Shown piece by piece: positions 14,627 to 21,973 of a stretch of 30,753 nt of DNA. A model generated the notes under the pieces. That model ran no database searches. It saw nothing but the letters and a program-made list of their open reading frames with translations, and was not told the origin of the DNA. Position 1 is the first letter of the stretch, and every line of letters starts with the position of its first letter. This stretch comes from an uncultured Eubacteriales bacterium (GTDB lineage: Bacteria > Bacillota > Clostridia > Oscillospirales > CAG-272). The position numbers and the translations under genes are program-made. The stretch covers positions 1 through 30,753 of the forward strand of contig URCP01000024.1 of assembly GCA_900546315.1 (NCBI GenBank), given 5' to 3'.

Positions 14627-16006
14627 ATGACAAGACAATACCCGATAACCGGATACGGCGCGACGCCGGACGCCGGAACGCTCCAGACGAAATTCATCCA
14701 GTCCGCGATTGACCGCTGCTTCTCTGACGGCGGAGGAGAGGTTGTGATCCCGCGCGGGACATTCATGAGCGGCGACATACGCCTCCGCGACCACGTGACG
14801 CTGAGGCTTCTCTCCGGCGCGGTCCTGCTCGGCAGCCGCGATCCGATGGACTACTTCAACCACAGAAGCGACACGCTCCAGCCGATCGATAAGGCGGAGA
14901 TGACCGACAGACGGTTCGTGAGCTTCCACACCATTGAGAACAACACGAACTATGACCCGACGCGCGTCGAGTACGAATACGTCCGCCGTCAGTCGAGCCG
15001 CTGGAACAACGCTCTCATCCGCGCGATAAACGCCGAGGACGTCGCCGTCATCGGTGAGAAGGACTCGATAATAGACGGCGCGGACTGCTTCGACCCGGAG
15101 GGCGAGGAGGACTACCGCGGACCGCACGGAATCACCTTCCACGACTGCAAGAACGTCCGCTTCGAGGGCTACACGATAAGAAACACCGGCAACTGGGCGC
15201 ACAACCTGAACCGCTGCGAGAACGTCACGATGGAGAACGTAACTGTCCTCGCCGGGCACGACGGGATACATATGTCGGTCTGCCGGAACATCAGGATTTC
15301 AGATTCAGACTTCCGCACGGGCGACGACTGCATAGCCGGGTTTGCGAATGTCAACACGCTCGTTGAAAGGTGTCACATAAACTCATCGTGCAGCGCCTTC
15401 AGGTTTGGCGGGACGAATATGCTTGTGCGCGACTGTGAGATCTGCGGTCCCGGCGAGTACGGCTTCCGCGGGGCGCTCTCGAGGGAGGAAAAGATGACCT
15501 CGGCGCCGTCGCCGAAGGAGGGCGGGCGCAGGAATATGCTCTCGGCTTTCACATACTACGCCGACTACAGCCTGCCGATAGAGGAGAGACCGGGGAACAT
15601 AGTCGTCGAGAGCTGCCGCTTCAGAAACGTCGACAGGTTCCTGCACTACAATTATTCGGGCAACGAGACGTGGCAGAAGCACCGCCCGCTCTCGTCGATA
15701 ACCTTCGCGGACATAGACGCTGAAGGCGTAAGAATGCCGCTCACAGCTTACGGGGACAAGGACGACAAGCTGACGATGACGCTGAGAAACGTGAGGGTGC
15801 GCTTCTCTGAGAGACCTGAGTCCTTCCTGAGACTCTGCAACCACGACCGGGTGCTGCTCGAGAACGTGAGCGTCTGTGGAATCGGAAAGGACGGAGCGCT
15901 GATAGAAGAGTGGTCTGACGGCGGGGTGGTTCTGAGAAACGTCGCGTCCGACGCCGGGGAAGAGATAAGGAGAACCGACAAAGAGTTCGTCTGCCGGGCT
16001 ATATAG
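14627..16006 (+). CDS. Glycoside hydrolase family 28-like (polygalacturonase-type) beta-helix enzyme
   Basis: The 459-residue product reads as a right-handed beta-helix of the pectinase type. It begins YPITGYGATPDAG, has FMSGDIRLRDHVTLRL, then the repeating coil pattern (NVRFEGYTIRNTGNW, NVTMENVTVLAGHDGIH, NIRISDSDFRTGDDCIAG). HDGIH (211-215) and TGDD (231-234) carry the three catalytic Asp positions of GH28. Where the family usually has GHG, this protein has SCSAFRFGG (254-262), so the conserved His is missing. There is no signal peptide, so it should act in the cytoplasm on imported oligosaccharides such as galacturonides or related uronides. The start is set by GAGGTG seven bases upstream. 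A strong promoter and LacI-like operator precede it. Confidence 0.8.
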   Translation: MTRQYPITGYGATPDAGTLQTKFIQSAIDRCFSDGGGEVVIPRGTFMSGDIRLRDHVTLRLLSGAVLLGSRDPMDYFNHRSDTLQPIDKAEMTDRRFVSFHTIENNTNYDPTRVEYEYVRRQSSRWNNALIRAINAEDVAVIGEKDSIIDGADCFDPEGEEDYRGPHGITFHDCKNVRFEGYTIRNTGNWAHNLNRCENVTMENVTVLAGHDGIHMSVCRNIRISDSDFRTGDDCIAGFANVNTLVERCHINSSCSAFRFGGTNMLVRDCEICGPGEYGFRGALSREEKMTSAPSPKEGGRRNMLSAFTYYADYSLPIEERPGNIVVESCRFRNVDRFLHYNYSGNETWQKHRPLSSITFADIDAEGVRMPLTAYGDKDDKLTMTLRNVRVRFSERPESFLRLCNHDRVLLENVSVCGIGKDGALIEEWSDGGVVLRNVASDAGEEIRRTDKEFVCRAI

Positions 16007-16018
16007 CGATAACGAAAA

Positions 16019-16062
16019 CCTCCGTGTGAAACAATCCGCACGGAGGAATCTTTTTATTTATT
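16019..16062 (+). terminator. Bidirectional terminator between GH28 and DUF4097 genes
   Basis: CCTCCGTG and CACGGAGG form an 8-bp stem with a 12-base loop. It is followed by AATCTTTTTATTT on the plus strand and by TTTTCGTT on the minus strand, so it can end both convergent transcripts. Confidence 0.8.
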
Positions 16063-16069
16063 TGTTGAC

Positions 16070-17104
16070 TTAAAAGCAGAAATCCGCCCCGTCGAACTCA
16101 ATCGCGATATTCCCGTTCGAGACCTCGACCTCGAGCGTTCTGTCTCCGCCCTTCATCTCGTCCGGCAGCGAGCTCTTCCCGTTCGTCGCCTCGGAGCGGA
16201 CGCTGTAGGACGCGATGGTCCCGGCGAGGGTTCCGGTCACGTCGGCGTTCGACGTGCCGAGCTTTATTCTGAGGCAGTCGGCGTAGTCGAGTTTTATCCC
16301 GCCGTTCGAGTTTTCCGCCTCGAGCTCTTCCGCCGTTATTGAGCCTATCGTTATCCTGCCGTTCGAGTTCTCAAGCTCCGCTTTTCCGAGCACCGAGATG
16401 GTTCCGGCGGTTATCTGACCGTTCGACATTTCCGCCCTCAGCTCCTTCGCGGTGATTCCGTCGAGCTTTATGGTTCCGTTCGACGAGTCGACCGTGAGCT
16501 TTCCGGACGTGGTCAGCTCCTCTATCACGATGTCGCCGTTTGAGTTCCCGATCACCGCCCCGGAGCCGCCGCAGGAGATAACATCGCATCTTCCGTTCGA
16601 TAATGAGACGTCGAAATCCCCGAGAGAGCAGCCGGTCAGCGTCACGTTTCCGTTTGAGTTGTCAAGCTTTGTCTCGCCCGCGGATATTCCTTCGGCTGTC
16701 AGCTTCGAGTTCGACGTTGATATGTCGAGTACGCCGTCGTAGCCCTCGGGGACGTAGAGAATCAGCTTGCGTTTGTCGGTCACGACAGAGAAGTCGAAGA
16801 GGCGGAGGTCGGCTTTTTTCTTTATCCCGACTCTGCCGTCGGTCTCGGATATCTCGTACCTGACCTTATCGGACTCGGTGTAGTCGACGCGCATTTCGCC
16901 ATTTGTCGTGATTATCTCAACGTCGGTGTCGAAGTCGGATATCGTTATTTCACGACAGTTATCGAAGGTGCGTGATCTGTCGTCGAAGGTTTCCTGTTCG
17001 ATGTTCTTTATAGTCCCGCCGTTCATCCCCGCGCCGGCTATAGCGCAGGCGGCGCCGAGAACTATGAGTATTCCGGAGGTTATGAATAATGGTCTCAGCT
17101 TCAT
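16070..17104 (-). CDS. DUF4097 family beta-helix protein with membrane anchor
   Basis: The 344-residue protein has one N-terminal membrane helix (about 6-27) and then a repetitive extracytoplasmic domain. Motifs such as LDNSNGNV, VSLSNGRC, GNSNGDIV, DSSNGTIK, EMSNGQIT, ENSNGRIT and ENSNGGIK recur about every 18-22 residues. This is typical of DUF4097, which is predicted to form a small beta-helix or adhesin-like stack. The function is not established. It is the last gene of a padR/DUF1700/DUF4097 operon and starts one base after the preceding stop. In such operons the PadR protein usually controls its own envelope-related neighbours. Confidence 0.85.
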   Translation of the reverse strand: MKLRPLFITSGILIVLGAACAIAGAGMNGGTIKNIEQETFDDRSRTFDNCREITISDFDTDVEIITTNGEMRVDYTESDKVRYEISETDGRVGIKKKADLRLFDFSVVTDKRKLILYVPEGYDGVLDISTSNSKLTAEGISAGETKLDNSNGNVTLTGCSLGDFDVSLSNGRCDVISCGGSGAVIGNSNGDIVIEELTTSGKLTVDSSNGTIKLDGITAKELRAEMSNGQITAGTISVLGKAELENSNGRITIGSITAEELEAENSNGGIKLDYADCLRIKLGTSNADVTGTLAGTIASYSVRSEATNGKSSLPDEMKGGDRTLEVEVSNGNIAIEFDGADFCF

Positions 17105-17105
17105 G

Positions 17106-17729
17106 TTATTTTCCTTTCCTGTGAACGAGGCAGCATATCTTTCCGACCGACCAGACGGTGAATTCAGCCGCGCCCTTCACCGTGACGACGATAAGCGGAA
17201 TCAGCGCGAGCGTCAGCCCCGCGGCGACAAGAGCCGTGCCGAGGACGAGAAGCCCATATGCCGGGTTAATCACGGACATCGCCCAGAACCCGTAGAAGAG
17301 CCCGACAACACCCACAGCTGCCGCGGAGACAAGCATTACGCCGACCGTGACGACGGCGCACCAGACGAGAACAACCGCGATGAGCGCGAGTGACAGCCCG
17401 ACAATCAGCAGCGGAAGCCATATCGGAGACAGTACCACCGCCGCGAATATCACAAGAGCGGTGTTGACGCCTTTGTCGGGAGAGCGTCTGCTTTGCGGTT
17501 CTGTGCTGTCGCTTGAATGTACAGCTGTCGTGTTCTGCCTGTATTGGGAGAGTATTTCGTCCGCGATTTCATCGACTGAGCCGATGCCGGAGACAGCGTC
17601 TGCTTCGGGCATTTCTTCCATGCGGTCGCAGATGAGTTCGGAGTACCAGTCGAGGGCTTTTTGCCGTTCGGTTCCGGGGATGCTATGGAGACGGGCTGAC
17701 AGGGAGGAGATGAATTCATTTCTGGTCAT
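17106..17729 (-). CDS. DUF1700 (HAAS-domain) membrane protein
   Basis: The 207-residue protein starts with the HAAS helical module (MTRNEFISSLSARL, ALDWYSELICDRME, SVDEIADEIL; residues 1-62) typical of DUF1700, then a polar linker, then three to four hydrophobic segments (about 88-190). The start is the ATG at 17729, preceded by GAAGGTG. It overlaps the last 14 bases of padR in another frame, so the two are probably translationally coupled. The frame extends upstream to 17795, but this would read through padR without a ribosome site. HAAS domains are thought to interact with PadR-type regulators or act as their membrane partners. The exact role is unknown. Confidence 0.85.
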   Translation of the reverse strand: MTRNEFISSLSARLHSIPGTERQKALDWYSELICDRMEEMPEADAVSGIGSVDEIADEILSQYRQNTTAVHSSDSTEPQSRRSPDKGVNTALVIFAAVVLSPIWLPLLIVGLSLALIAVVLVWCAVVTVGVMLVSAAAVGVVGLFYGFWAMSVINPAYGLLVLGTALVAAGLTLALIPLIVVTVKGAAEFTVWSVGKICCLVHRKGK

Positions 17730-18060
17730 TTGTTTCACCTTCGGTTCTTGTTCGTTGTTTTTCTTCGATGTAGGCGAAAATCTTTTGCATTTCACGTTGT
17801 TCGTCTATGAAGTCGTTTATCCGCGCGGCGCCTTTTTCTGTGATTTGGTAGTATTTGCGGAGTCTGCCGTTGTGTTCTTTCGAGGAGACGGTTAAGAGGT
17901 CGGCGGCTTCGAGGCGTTTGAGGATGGGGTAGAGGGTGGATTCGGAGATTTCTACGTGGTTTGAGATTTCCTTGATGAGAGCCCAGCCGTAGGATTCGCC
18001 GTCGAGGAGGGTGGCGAGGACGCAGACTTCGATGAGTCCGCGTTTGAGTTGAGTATCCAT
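17716..18060 (-). CDS. PadR-family transcriptional regulator
   Basis: This 114-residue winged-helix protein has the family pattern: LKRGLIEVCVLATLLDGESYGWALIKEI, ESTLYPILKRLEAADLLTV and GRLRKYYQITEKGAARI, followed by a dimerising helix. The start is the ATG at 18060 behind AAAGGTGATGTA. The ATG at 18087 overlaps the region of the -10 box and the transcription start, and is rejected. It is the first gene of a three-gene envelope operon and probably represses it. Direct repeats that flank the -10 are a candidate binding site. Confidence 0.9.
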   Translation of the reverse strand: MDTQLKRGLIEVCVLATLLDGESYGWALIKEISNHVEISESTLYPILKRLEAADLLTVSSKEHNGRLRKYYQITEKGAARINDFIDEQREMQKIFAYIEEKQRTRTEGETNDQK

Positions 18061-18081
18061 TACATCACCTTTCTTTGCGTT

Positions 18082-18105
18082 ACGCATAATATTATACCAC
18101 GCATA
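18082..18105. promoter_or_regulatory. Candidate PadR operator: paired ACGCATA direct repeats around the -10
   Basis: ACGCATA occurs at 18082-18088 and again at 18099-18105, one on each side of the minus-strand TATAAT, 17 bases apart. Between them is the small palindrome ATAATATTAT. Autoregulation is typical of padR operons, but this site does not show the common ATGT/ACAT arms. Confidence 0.4.
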
Positions 18106-18119
18106 GTATCATATGTCAA
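18091..18119 (-). promoter_or_regulatory. Promoter of the padR operon
   Basis: A full-consensus TTGACA (18114-18119), a 17-base spacer and TATAAT (18091-18096), preceded by TGG as an extended -10. Confidence 0.85.
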
Positions 18120-18139
18120 GAGGTATTTAGAAATTTGGC

Positions 18140-18180
18140 AAAAAAAACCCCGCAAACGATGTTTTTGTCGTTCACGGGTT
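18140..18180 (-). terminator. Rho-independent terminator of pyrG
   Basis: On the minus strand a stem starting AACCCGTGAACGA pairs with TCGTTTGCGGGGTT around an 8-base loop. It is followed by a run of eight T. It lies about 130 bases after the pyrG stop, beyond two palindromes. Confidence 0.85.
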
Positions 18181-18198
18181 GGTTTATCGCAGAGCCTT

Positions 18199-18229
18199 CT
18201 TCCCTAAACTTGTATAAAGTTTAGGGAAG
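18199..18229. repeat. Perfect 13-bp palindrome, first half of a composite repeat
   Basis: CTTCCCTAAACTT and AAGTTTAGGGAAG form a perfect 13-bp stem with a 5-base loop. It has no T run of its own and sits between pyrG and its terminator. Confidence 0.8.
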
Positions 18230-18239
18230 GGAGGGGGTG

Positions 18240-18283
18240 CAGGGGGAGGGAAGGACCTTTTCAAAGGTCCTTCTTTCCCCCTG
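18240..18283. repeat. 21-bp hairpin with 2-base loop, second half of a composite repeat
   Basis: The arms 18240-18260 and 18263-18283 pair over 21 positions, with only two G-T pairs, around the loop TC. With the palindrome 10 bases away it resembles the small, mobile-looking palindromic elements found between genes in clostridial genomes. The family could not be identified from a single copy. Confidence 0.75.
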
Positions 18284-18308
18284 CGTACTCAACAGCGGCT
18301 TAGATGAA

Positions 18309-19874
18309 TTATCTGAATAGCGGGTGCGGGTGGTTGGGGCGGCTTTTGAGTTCGGGATGGAATTGTGTTCCGAGGAACCAGCGTTTGCCGGGGATTTCGG
18401 CGATTTCGCAGAGGCGGTTGTCGGGGGAGAGGCCGGTGAAGCGGACACCGGCGGCTTCGAGTCTTTCGCGGTAGTCGTTGTTGACTTCGTAGCGGTGGCG
18501 GTGGCGTTCGGAGATGTTGTTTTGTCCGTAGGCTTTGAGGGCTAAGCTGTCGTCTGCTATGTGGCAGGGGTATTGACCGAGGCGCATGGTGCCGCCTTTT
18601 TTGTCGATGAGTTTTTGTTCGGGCATGATGTCGATGACCGGGAAATCGGTGGTGTCGCTGAATTCGGCGGAGTTGGCGTCTGTCATGCCGGCGAGGTGGC
18701 GTGCGGCTTCGACTACCATCATCTGCATACCGAGGCAGATGCCGAAGGTGGGGATGTCGTGTTCGCGGGTGTATTTGATGGCGGAGATCATGCCTTCGAT
18801 TCCGCGGTCTCCGAAGCCGCCGGGGACGATTATTCCGTCGTAGCCGCCGAGGATGCTTTCTACGTTGTCGTCGGTGATGTCTTCGGATTGAATCCAGCCG
18901 ATTTCAACGTTGGCGCCGTTCGCGAAGCCGCCGTGGGTGAGGGCTTCGGCTACCGAGAGGTAGGCGTCGTGGAGTTCGACGTATTTGCCGACGAGGGCGA
19001 TTTTTACTGTTTTGTCGGCTTTTTTGCGGCAGGCGAGCATGTTGGTCCATTCGCTGAGGTCGGGGTTGTCGTTGATGCCGAAGCGTTCGCAGACGACGTG
19101 GCCGAGACCTTCTTTTTCGAGGAGCATCGGGACTTCGTAGATGCTGTCGGCGGTGAGGTTCTGGATTACGCACTCTTTTTTGACGTTGCAGAAGAGTGCG
19201 AGTTTTTGCTTCATTTCTTCGGGGAGCTCCATTTCGGTGCGGCAGACGAGGATGTCGGGCTGGATTCCGATGGAGAGGAGTTCCTTGACGCTGTGCTGGG
19301 TGGGCTTTGATTTGAGCTCACGGGAGCCGGAGATGAAGGGGATGAGGGTGACGTGTATGAAGAGGCAGTTTTCGTGTCCGACTTCGTTTTCTACCTGACG
19401 GATGGCTTCGAGAAAGGGCTGGGACTCTATGTCGCCGACGGTGCCGCCGATTTCGGTGATCAGAACTTCGCAGGACGGGTCGGTCTTGCCGACGATGTAG
19501 ACGTTGTTCTTGATTTCGTTGGTGATGTGGGGGATGACCTGAACGGTGCCGCCGAGGTAGTCGCCGCGGCGCTCTTTGTTGAGTACCGACCAGTAGATTT
19601 TGCCGGTCGTGACGTTGGAGTGGCGGGACATGGATTCGTCGGTGAAGCGCTCGTAGTGACCTATGTCGAGGTCGGTCTCGGCGCCGTCGTCGGTGACGAA
19701 GACTTCACCGTGCTGATAGGGGCTCATCGTGCCGGGGTCGATGTTGAGGTAGGGATCGAATTTCTGGATTTTGACGTGGACTCCGCGGGCTTTGAGCATA
19801 CGTCCGAGGGACGCTGCCGTGATGCCCTTGCCGAGACCGCTGACGACTCCGCCGGTGACGAAAATGTATTTCAT
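18309..19874 (-). CDS. pyrG: CTP synthase, slightly short C-terminus
   Basis: PyrG aminates UTP to CTP with glutamine and ATP. The amidoligase domain (1-265) starts MKYIFVTGGVVSGLGKGI and has KFDPYLNIDPGTMSPYQHGE and EIGGTVGDIES. The glutaminase domain has GICLGMQMM with nucleophile Cys380, and TQFHPE with His506 and Glu508. At 521 residues it is shorter than most (535-545), because it ends in HPHPLFR and then TAA. In the same frame the bases beyond read FI, a second TAA, then AAVEYAGGKKDL and TGA, which looks like the normal family tail. The enzyme is probably still active, since all catalytic residues precede the stop. The start is set by GGAGG six bases upstream. Confidence 0.95.
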   Translation of the reverse strand: MKYIFVTGGVVSGLGKGITAASLGRMLKARGVHVKIQKFDPYLNIDPGTMSPYQHGEVFVTDDGAETDLDIGHYERFTDESMSRHSNVTTGKIYWSVLNKERRGDYLGGTVQVIPHITNEIKNNVYIVGKTDPSCEVLITEIGGTVGDIESQPFLEAIRQVENEVGHENCLFIHVTLIPFISGSRELKSKPTQHSVKELLSIGIQPDILVCRTEMELPEEMKQKLALFCNVKKECVIQNLTADSIYEVPMLLEKEGLGHVVCERFGINDNPDLSEWTNMLACRKKADKTVKIALVGKYVELHDAYLSVAEALTHGGFANGANVEIGWIQSEDITDDNVESILGGYDGIIVPGGFGDRGIEGMISAIKYTREHDIPTFGICLGMQMMVVEAARHLAGMTDANSAEFSDTTDFPVIDIMPEQKLIDKKGGTMRLGQYPCHIADDSLALKAYGQNNISERHRHRYEVNNDYRERLEAAGVRFTGLSPDNRLCEIAEIPGKRWFLGTQFHPELKSRPNHPHPLFR

Positions 19875-19987
19875 AATATTCCTCCGAAAAACTGCTCTTT
19901 AGAATTTTTTCACAATAATAAAAATGAACCTGACGCGACCGGTGCGTTTATGCCACACTTCCGCATCATAAAAAACTCATATATAAT

Positions 19988-20016
19988 ATTATACCTCGAA
20001 ATCCGCGTCTTGTCAA
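19988..20016 (-). promoter_or_regulatory. Promoter of pyrG
   Basis: Minus-strand TTGACA (20011-20016), a 17-base spacer and TATAAT (19988-19993), a consensus match. The leader of about 105 bases is long enough for control, but I see no clear attenuator in it. Confidence 0.85.
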
Positions 20017-20049
20017 CCGTGTTCTCAAATAATTATTTACAAATTTCGC

Positions 20050-20078
20050 TTGCCTGTTTGGCTGTGATGTGATAAAAT
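20050..20078 (+). promoter_or_regulatory. Promoter of the yqeG/aro unit
   Basis: TTGCCT (20050-20055), a 17-base spacer and TAAAAT (20073-20078) with TGA directly before it. Confidence 0.6.
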
Positions 20079-20153
20079 AATTATGACCGTGTGTTTCGGG
20101 GGCTTTTTGCCGGCATGCGGGACAATATATCGACTATTGACGGGAAAATAAAG

Positions 20154-20654
20154 ATGTTCAGTGGATTCATGCCGGACGGCATATTTGATGATATATACGC
20201 GATAACGCCGGAGTTTCTGTTGTCGCTCGGGGTCAGGGGGCTGATACTCGATATTGACAATACGCTCGTGACGTACGACGACCCGGTTCCGACCGAAAAG
20301 GTCGCGGGGTGGCTTGAGGCTATGCACGACGCCGGTATCTCTACGGCTTTCGTGTCAAATAATCATCGGGAGCGTGTTGAAGAGTTCTGCCGGAACCTTG
20401 ACTGTTTCTGGCTTTCCGACGCGGGGAAGCCTTCGCGGAAGGGGCTTTTTGCCGCTATGGAGCATATGGGGACTGACGTTTCCTCGACGGCGGCGGTCGG
20501 CGATCAGGTCTTTACGGATGTGTGGGCGGCGAAGCGGTGCGGTATGCGTTCGTTTCTTGTTCCGCCGATCAAGGATAAGACGACGCTGTTCTTCCGTTTC
20601 AAGCGTCTGCTCGAGCGTCCGGTTTTACACGCTTATTATCGTTCACATAAATAA
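20154..20654 (+). CDS. yqeG: YqeG-family HAD (IIIA) phosphatase
   Basis: The 166-residue cytoplasmic protein has the HAD motifs in order: DIDNTLV (motif I), VSNN (motif II), GKPSRKG (motif III Lys) and VGDQVFTDVWAAKR (motif IV). The opening MFSGFMPDGIFDDIYAITP matches YqeG, so the ATG at 20154 is chosen, although only a weak GGGA precedes it. An ATG at 20115 would add 13 residues and has a purine-rich stretch upstream. The GTG at 20091 is only a few bases from the predicted transcription start. The natural substrate of YqeG is not known. In many Firmicutes yqeG lies next to aroE, as it nearly does here. Confidence 0.9.
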   Translation: MFSGFMPDGIFDDIYAITPEFLLSLGVRGLILDIDNTLVTYDDPVPTEKVAGWLEAMHDAGISTAFVSNNHRERVEEFCRNLDCFWLSDAGKPSRKGLFAAMEHMGTDVSSTAAVGDQVFTDVWAAKRCGMRSFLVPPIKDKTTLFFRFKRLLERPVLHAYYRSHK

Positions 20655-20669
20655 AAAGGAGACAATATT

Positions 20670-21104
20670 ATGAACCAGTTGTATCAGTTTACAGCGCTTC
20701 TCGCGAAGGCGCTTTTCAAGAAGGATTCGCCGATTGTGCCGGATAACGCTTTTCCGGAGACGAGCGAGCCGGGGATAGTGCTGAAGCGGCTCCGTCAGCT
20801 TGTCGGGGAGGGGAAGGTCAATACGGCGGAGAATCTGCTGTTTGATTCGTTTGACAAGAAAAAGCCTTATTTTATTGCGATAGGTCTGGATTTTTACGCG
20901 CGGATATCGGAGTTCACCGACGAGGCGCTGAAAGAGGCTGATTTCTCGCGTGAGGAGATACAGGAGGGCATCGGGGATATGCTGAAGTTCTACGGTATAA
21001 AGATCGCCGTGAGACCGAACGCTCCGTCGCCTGCCGCGCAGGCGGCGCGGAACGCGGCAAACGTCGCGCCCAACGTCATGGCAGACAAGCCGAAGAAGAT
21101 ATGA
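20670..21104 (+). CDS. Hypothetical protein, DUF6483-like
   Basis: The 144-residue protein has no catalytic motif. The helical middle (VLKRLRQLVGEGKVNTAENLLF, DFYARISEFTDEALKEADFSREEIQEGIGDML) resembles the DUF6483 family of clostridial proteins, which I recall from pattern only. The C-terminal 30 residues are Ala/Pro-rich and probably disordered. AAGGAG eight bases upstream fixes the ATG. It ends in an ATGA overlap with aroE, so the two are coupled. Its function is unknown. Confidence 0.75.
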   Translation: MNQLYQFTALLAKALFKKDSPIVPDNAFPETSEPGIVLKRLRQLVGEGKVNTAENLLFDSFDKKKPYFIAIGLDFYARISEFTDEALKEADFSREEIQEGIGDMLKFYGIKIAVRPNAPSPAAQAARNAANVAPNVMADKPKKI

Positions 21105-21961
21105 TGAGGTGCGCGGTTCTGGGTTCGCCGATCGCCCACAGCAGGTCGCCGCGGCTTCAGGAGGAGTTCGCGCGCGGGGTGATTCCTGAGTTTTCGTATA
21201 TAAAGATTGAAACGACCTGCGATACTCTGCATGAGACGGTCGGCAGGCTTGTTTCGGAGGGTTATTCCGGCTTCAATTGCACGATGCCGCTGAAGACCGA
21301 CATGGCGGGGCTTTGCGACGAGATAACGCGTGAGGCTGAGATTCTGCGGTCGGTCAATACGGTGACGATACGCGGCGGGCGTCTGTATGGCGATACCACT
21401 GACGGGCGGGGGATACTGCTGACGGTCAGACGTGCGCTCGGGATGGTTGATTCTTCGCTTGATACGGTTGTGCGCGGGAAGCGTGTGCTTCTGCTCGGAG
21501 CGGGGGGAGCGGCGCGGTCCGTCGCGCTTTCGATGGCGCTCGGCGGCGCGGAGCTTACGGTACTCAACAGGACTGTGGAATCGGCGGAGAAGCTTTGCGC
21601 GATGCTGTCTGACGCGGGAGCGCCGGGGGTGTCGTATGGCGGTCTGACTCTGCCGGAGCTGCGGAACGCCGCTGAACAGACGGATATACTCGTCAATTGT
21701 ACAGCTGCCGGGATGACCGGTAAGGCGGGGTTTGAGTCGCTTTCGTTTCTTGAGGCTCTCTGTCCGGGCTCGCTTGTCATTGACGCGGTTTATGAGCCGC
21801 TCGAGACTGAGCTTCTGAAAAGAGCCGGGGAACTCGGGCTTAAGACAGCGAGCGGACTGTGGATGCTCGTCTATCAGGGGGCGCTGGCGTTCGGAAACTG
21901 GACGGGCAATCTCCCGGACGAGGACGCTTGCATGAGAGCCTTTGACGTTATAAAAGGCTGA
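21101..21961 (+). CDS. aroE: Shikimate dehydrogenase
   Basis: AroE reduces 3-dehydroshikimate to shikimate with NADPH. The 286-residue product has the substrate-binding start AVLGSPIAHSRSP, the catalytic lysine in MPLK (Lys65), NTV near 86-88, DTTDGRG with Asp101, the nucleotide-binding GAGGAARS (133-140), NRT for NADP preference, and the end pattern YEPLETELLKRA and GLWMLVYQGALAF. It overlaps the preceding gene by four bases; a second ATG at 21104 would also serve. In its unit lie yqeG upstream and aroQ downstream, so two consecutive shikimate-pathway steps are co-transcribed. Confidence 0.94.
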   Translation: MMRCAVLGSPIAHSRSPRLQEEFARGVIPEFSYIKIETTCDTLHETVGRLVSEGYSGFNCTMPLKTDMAGLCDEITREAEILRSVNTVTIRGGRLYGDTTDGRGILLTVRRALGMVDSSLDTVVRGKRVLLLGAGGAARSVALSMALGGAELTVLNRTVESAEKLCAMLSDAGAPGVSYGGLTLPELRNAAEQTDILVNCTAAGMTGKAGFESLSFLEALCPGSLVIDAVYEPLETELLKRAGELGLKTASGLWMLVYQGALAFGNWTGNLPDEDACMRAFDVIKG

Positions 21962-21973
21962 GGAGGTCATATT

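Noticed and set aside
18300..18311. TAA reassigned to an amino acid in this genome
   Set aside because: Several other genes in the window end sensibly at TAA (rpe, ispF, DUF4097, the AraC copies), so a changed code is not supported.
18561..19310. Plus-strand frame of 249 codons opposite pyrG
   Set aside because: The composition (Gly/Val/Phe/Asp repeats) is the reverse reading of C-ending pyrG codons. No start signal is present.
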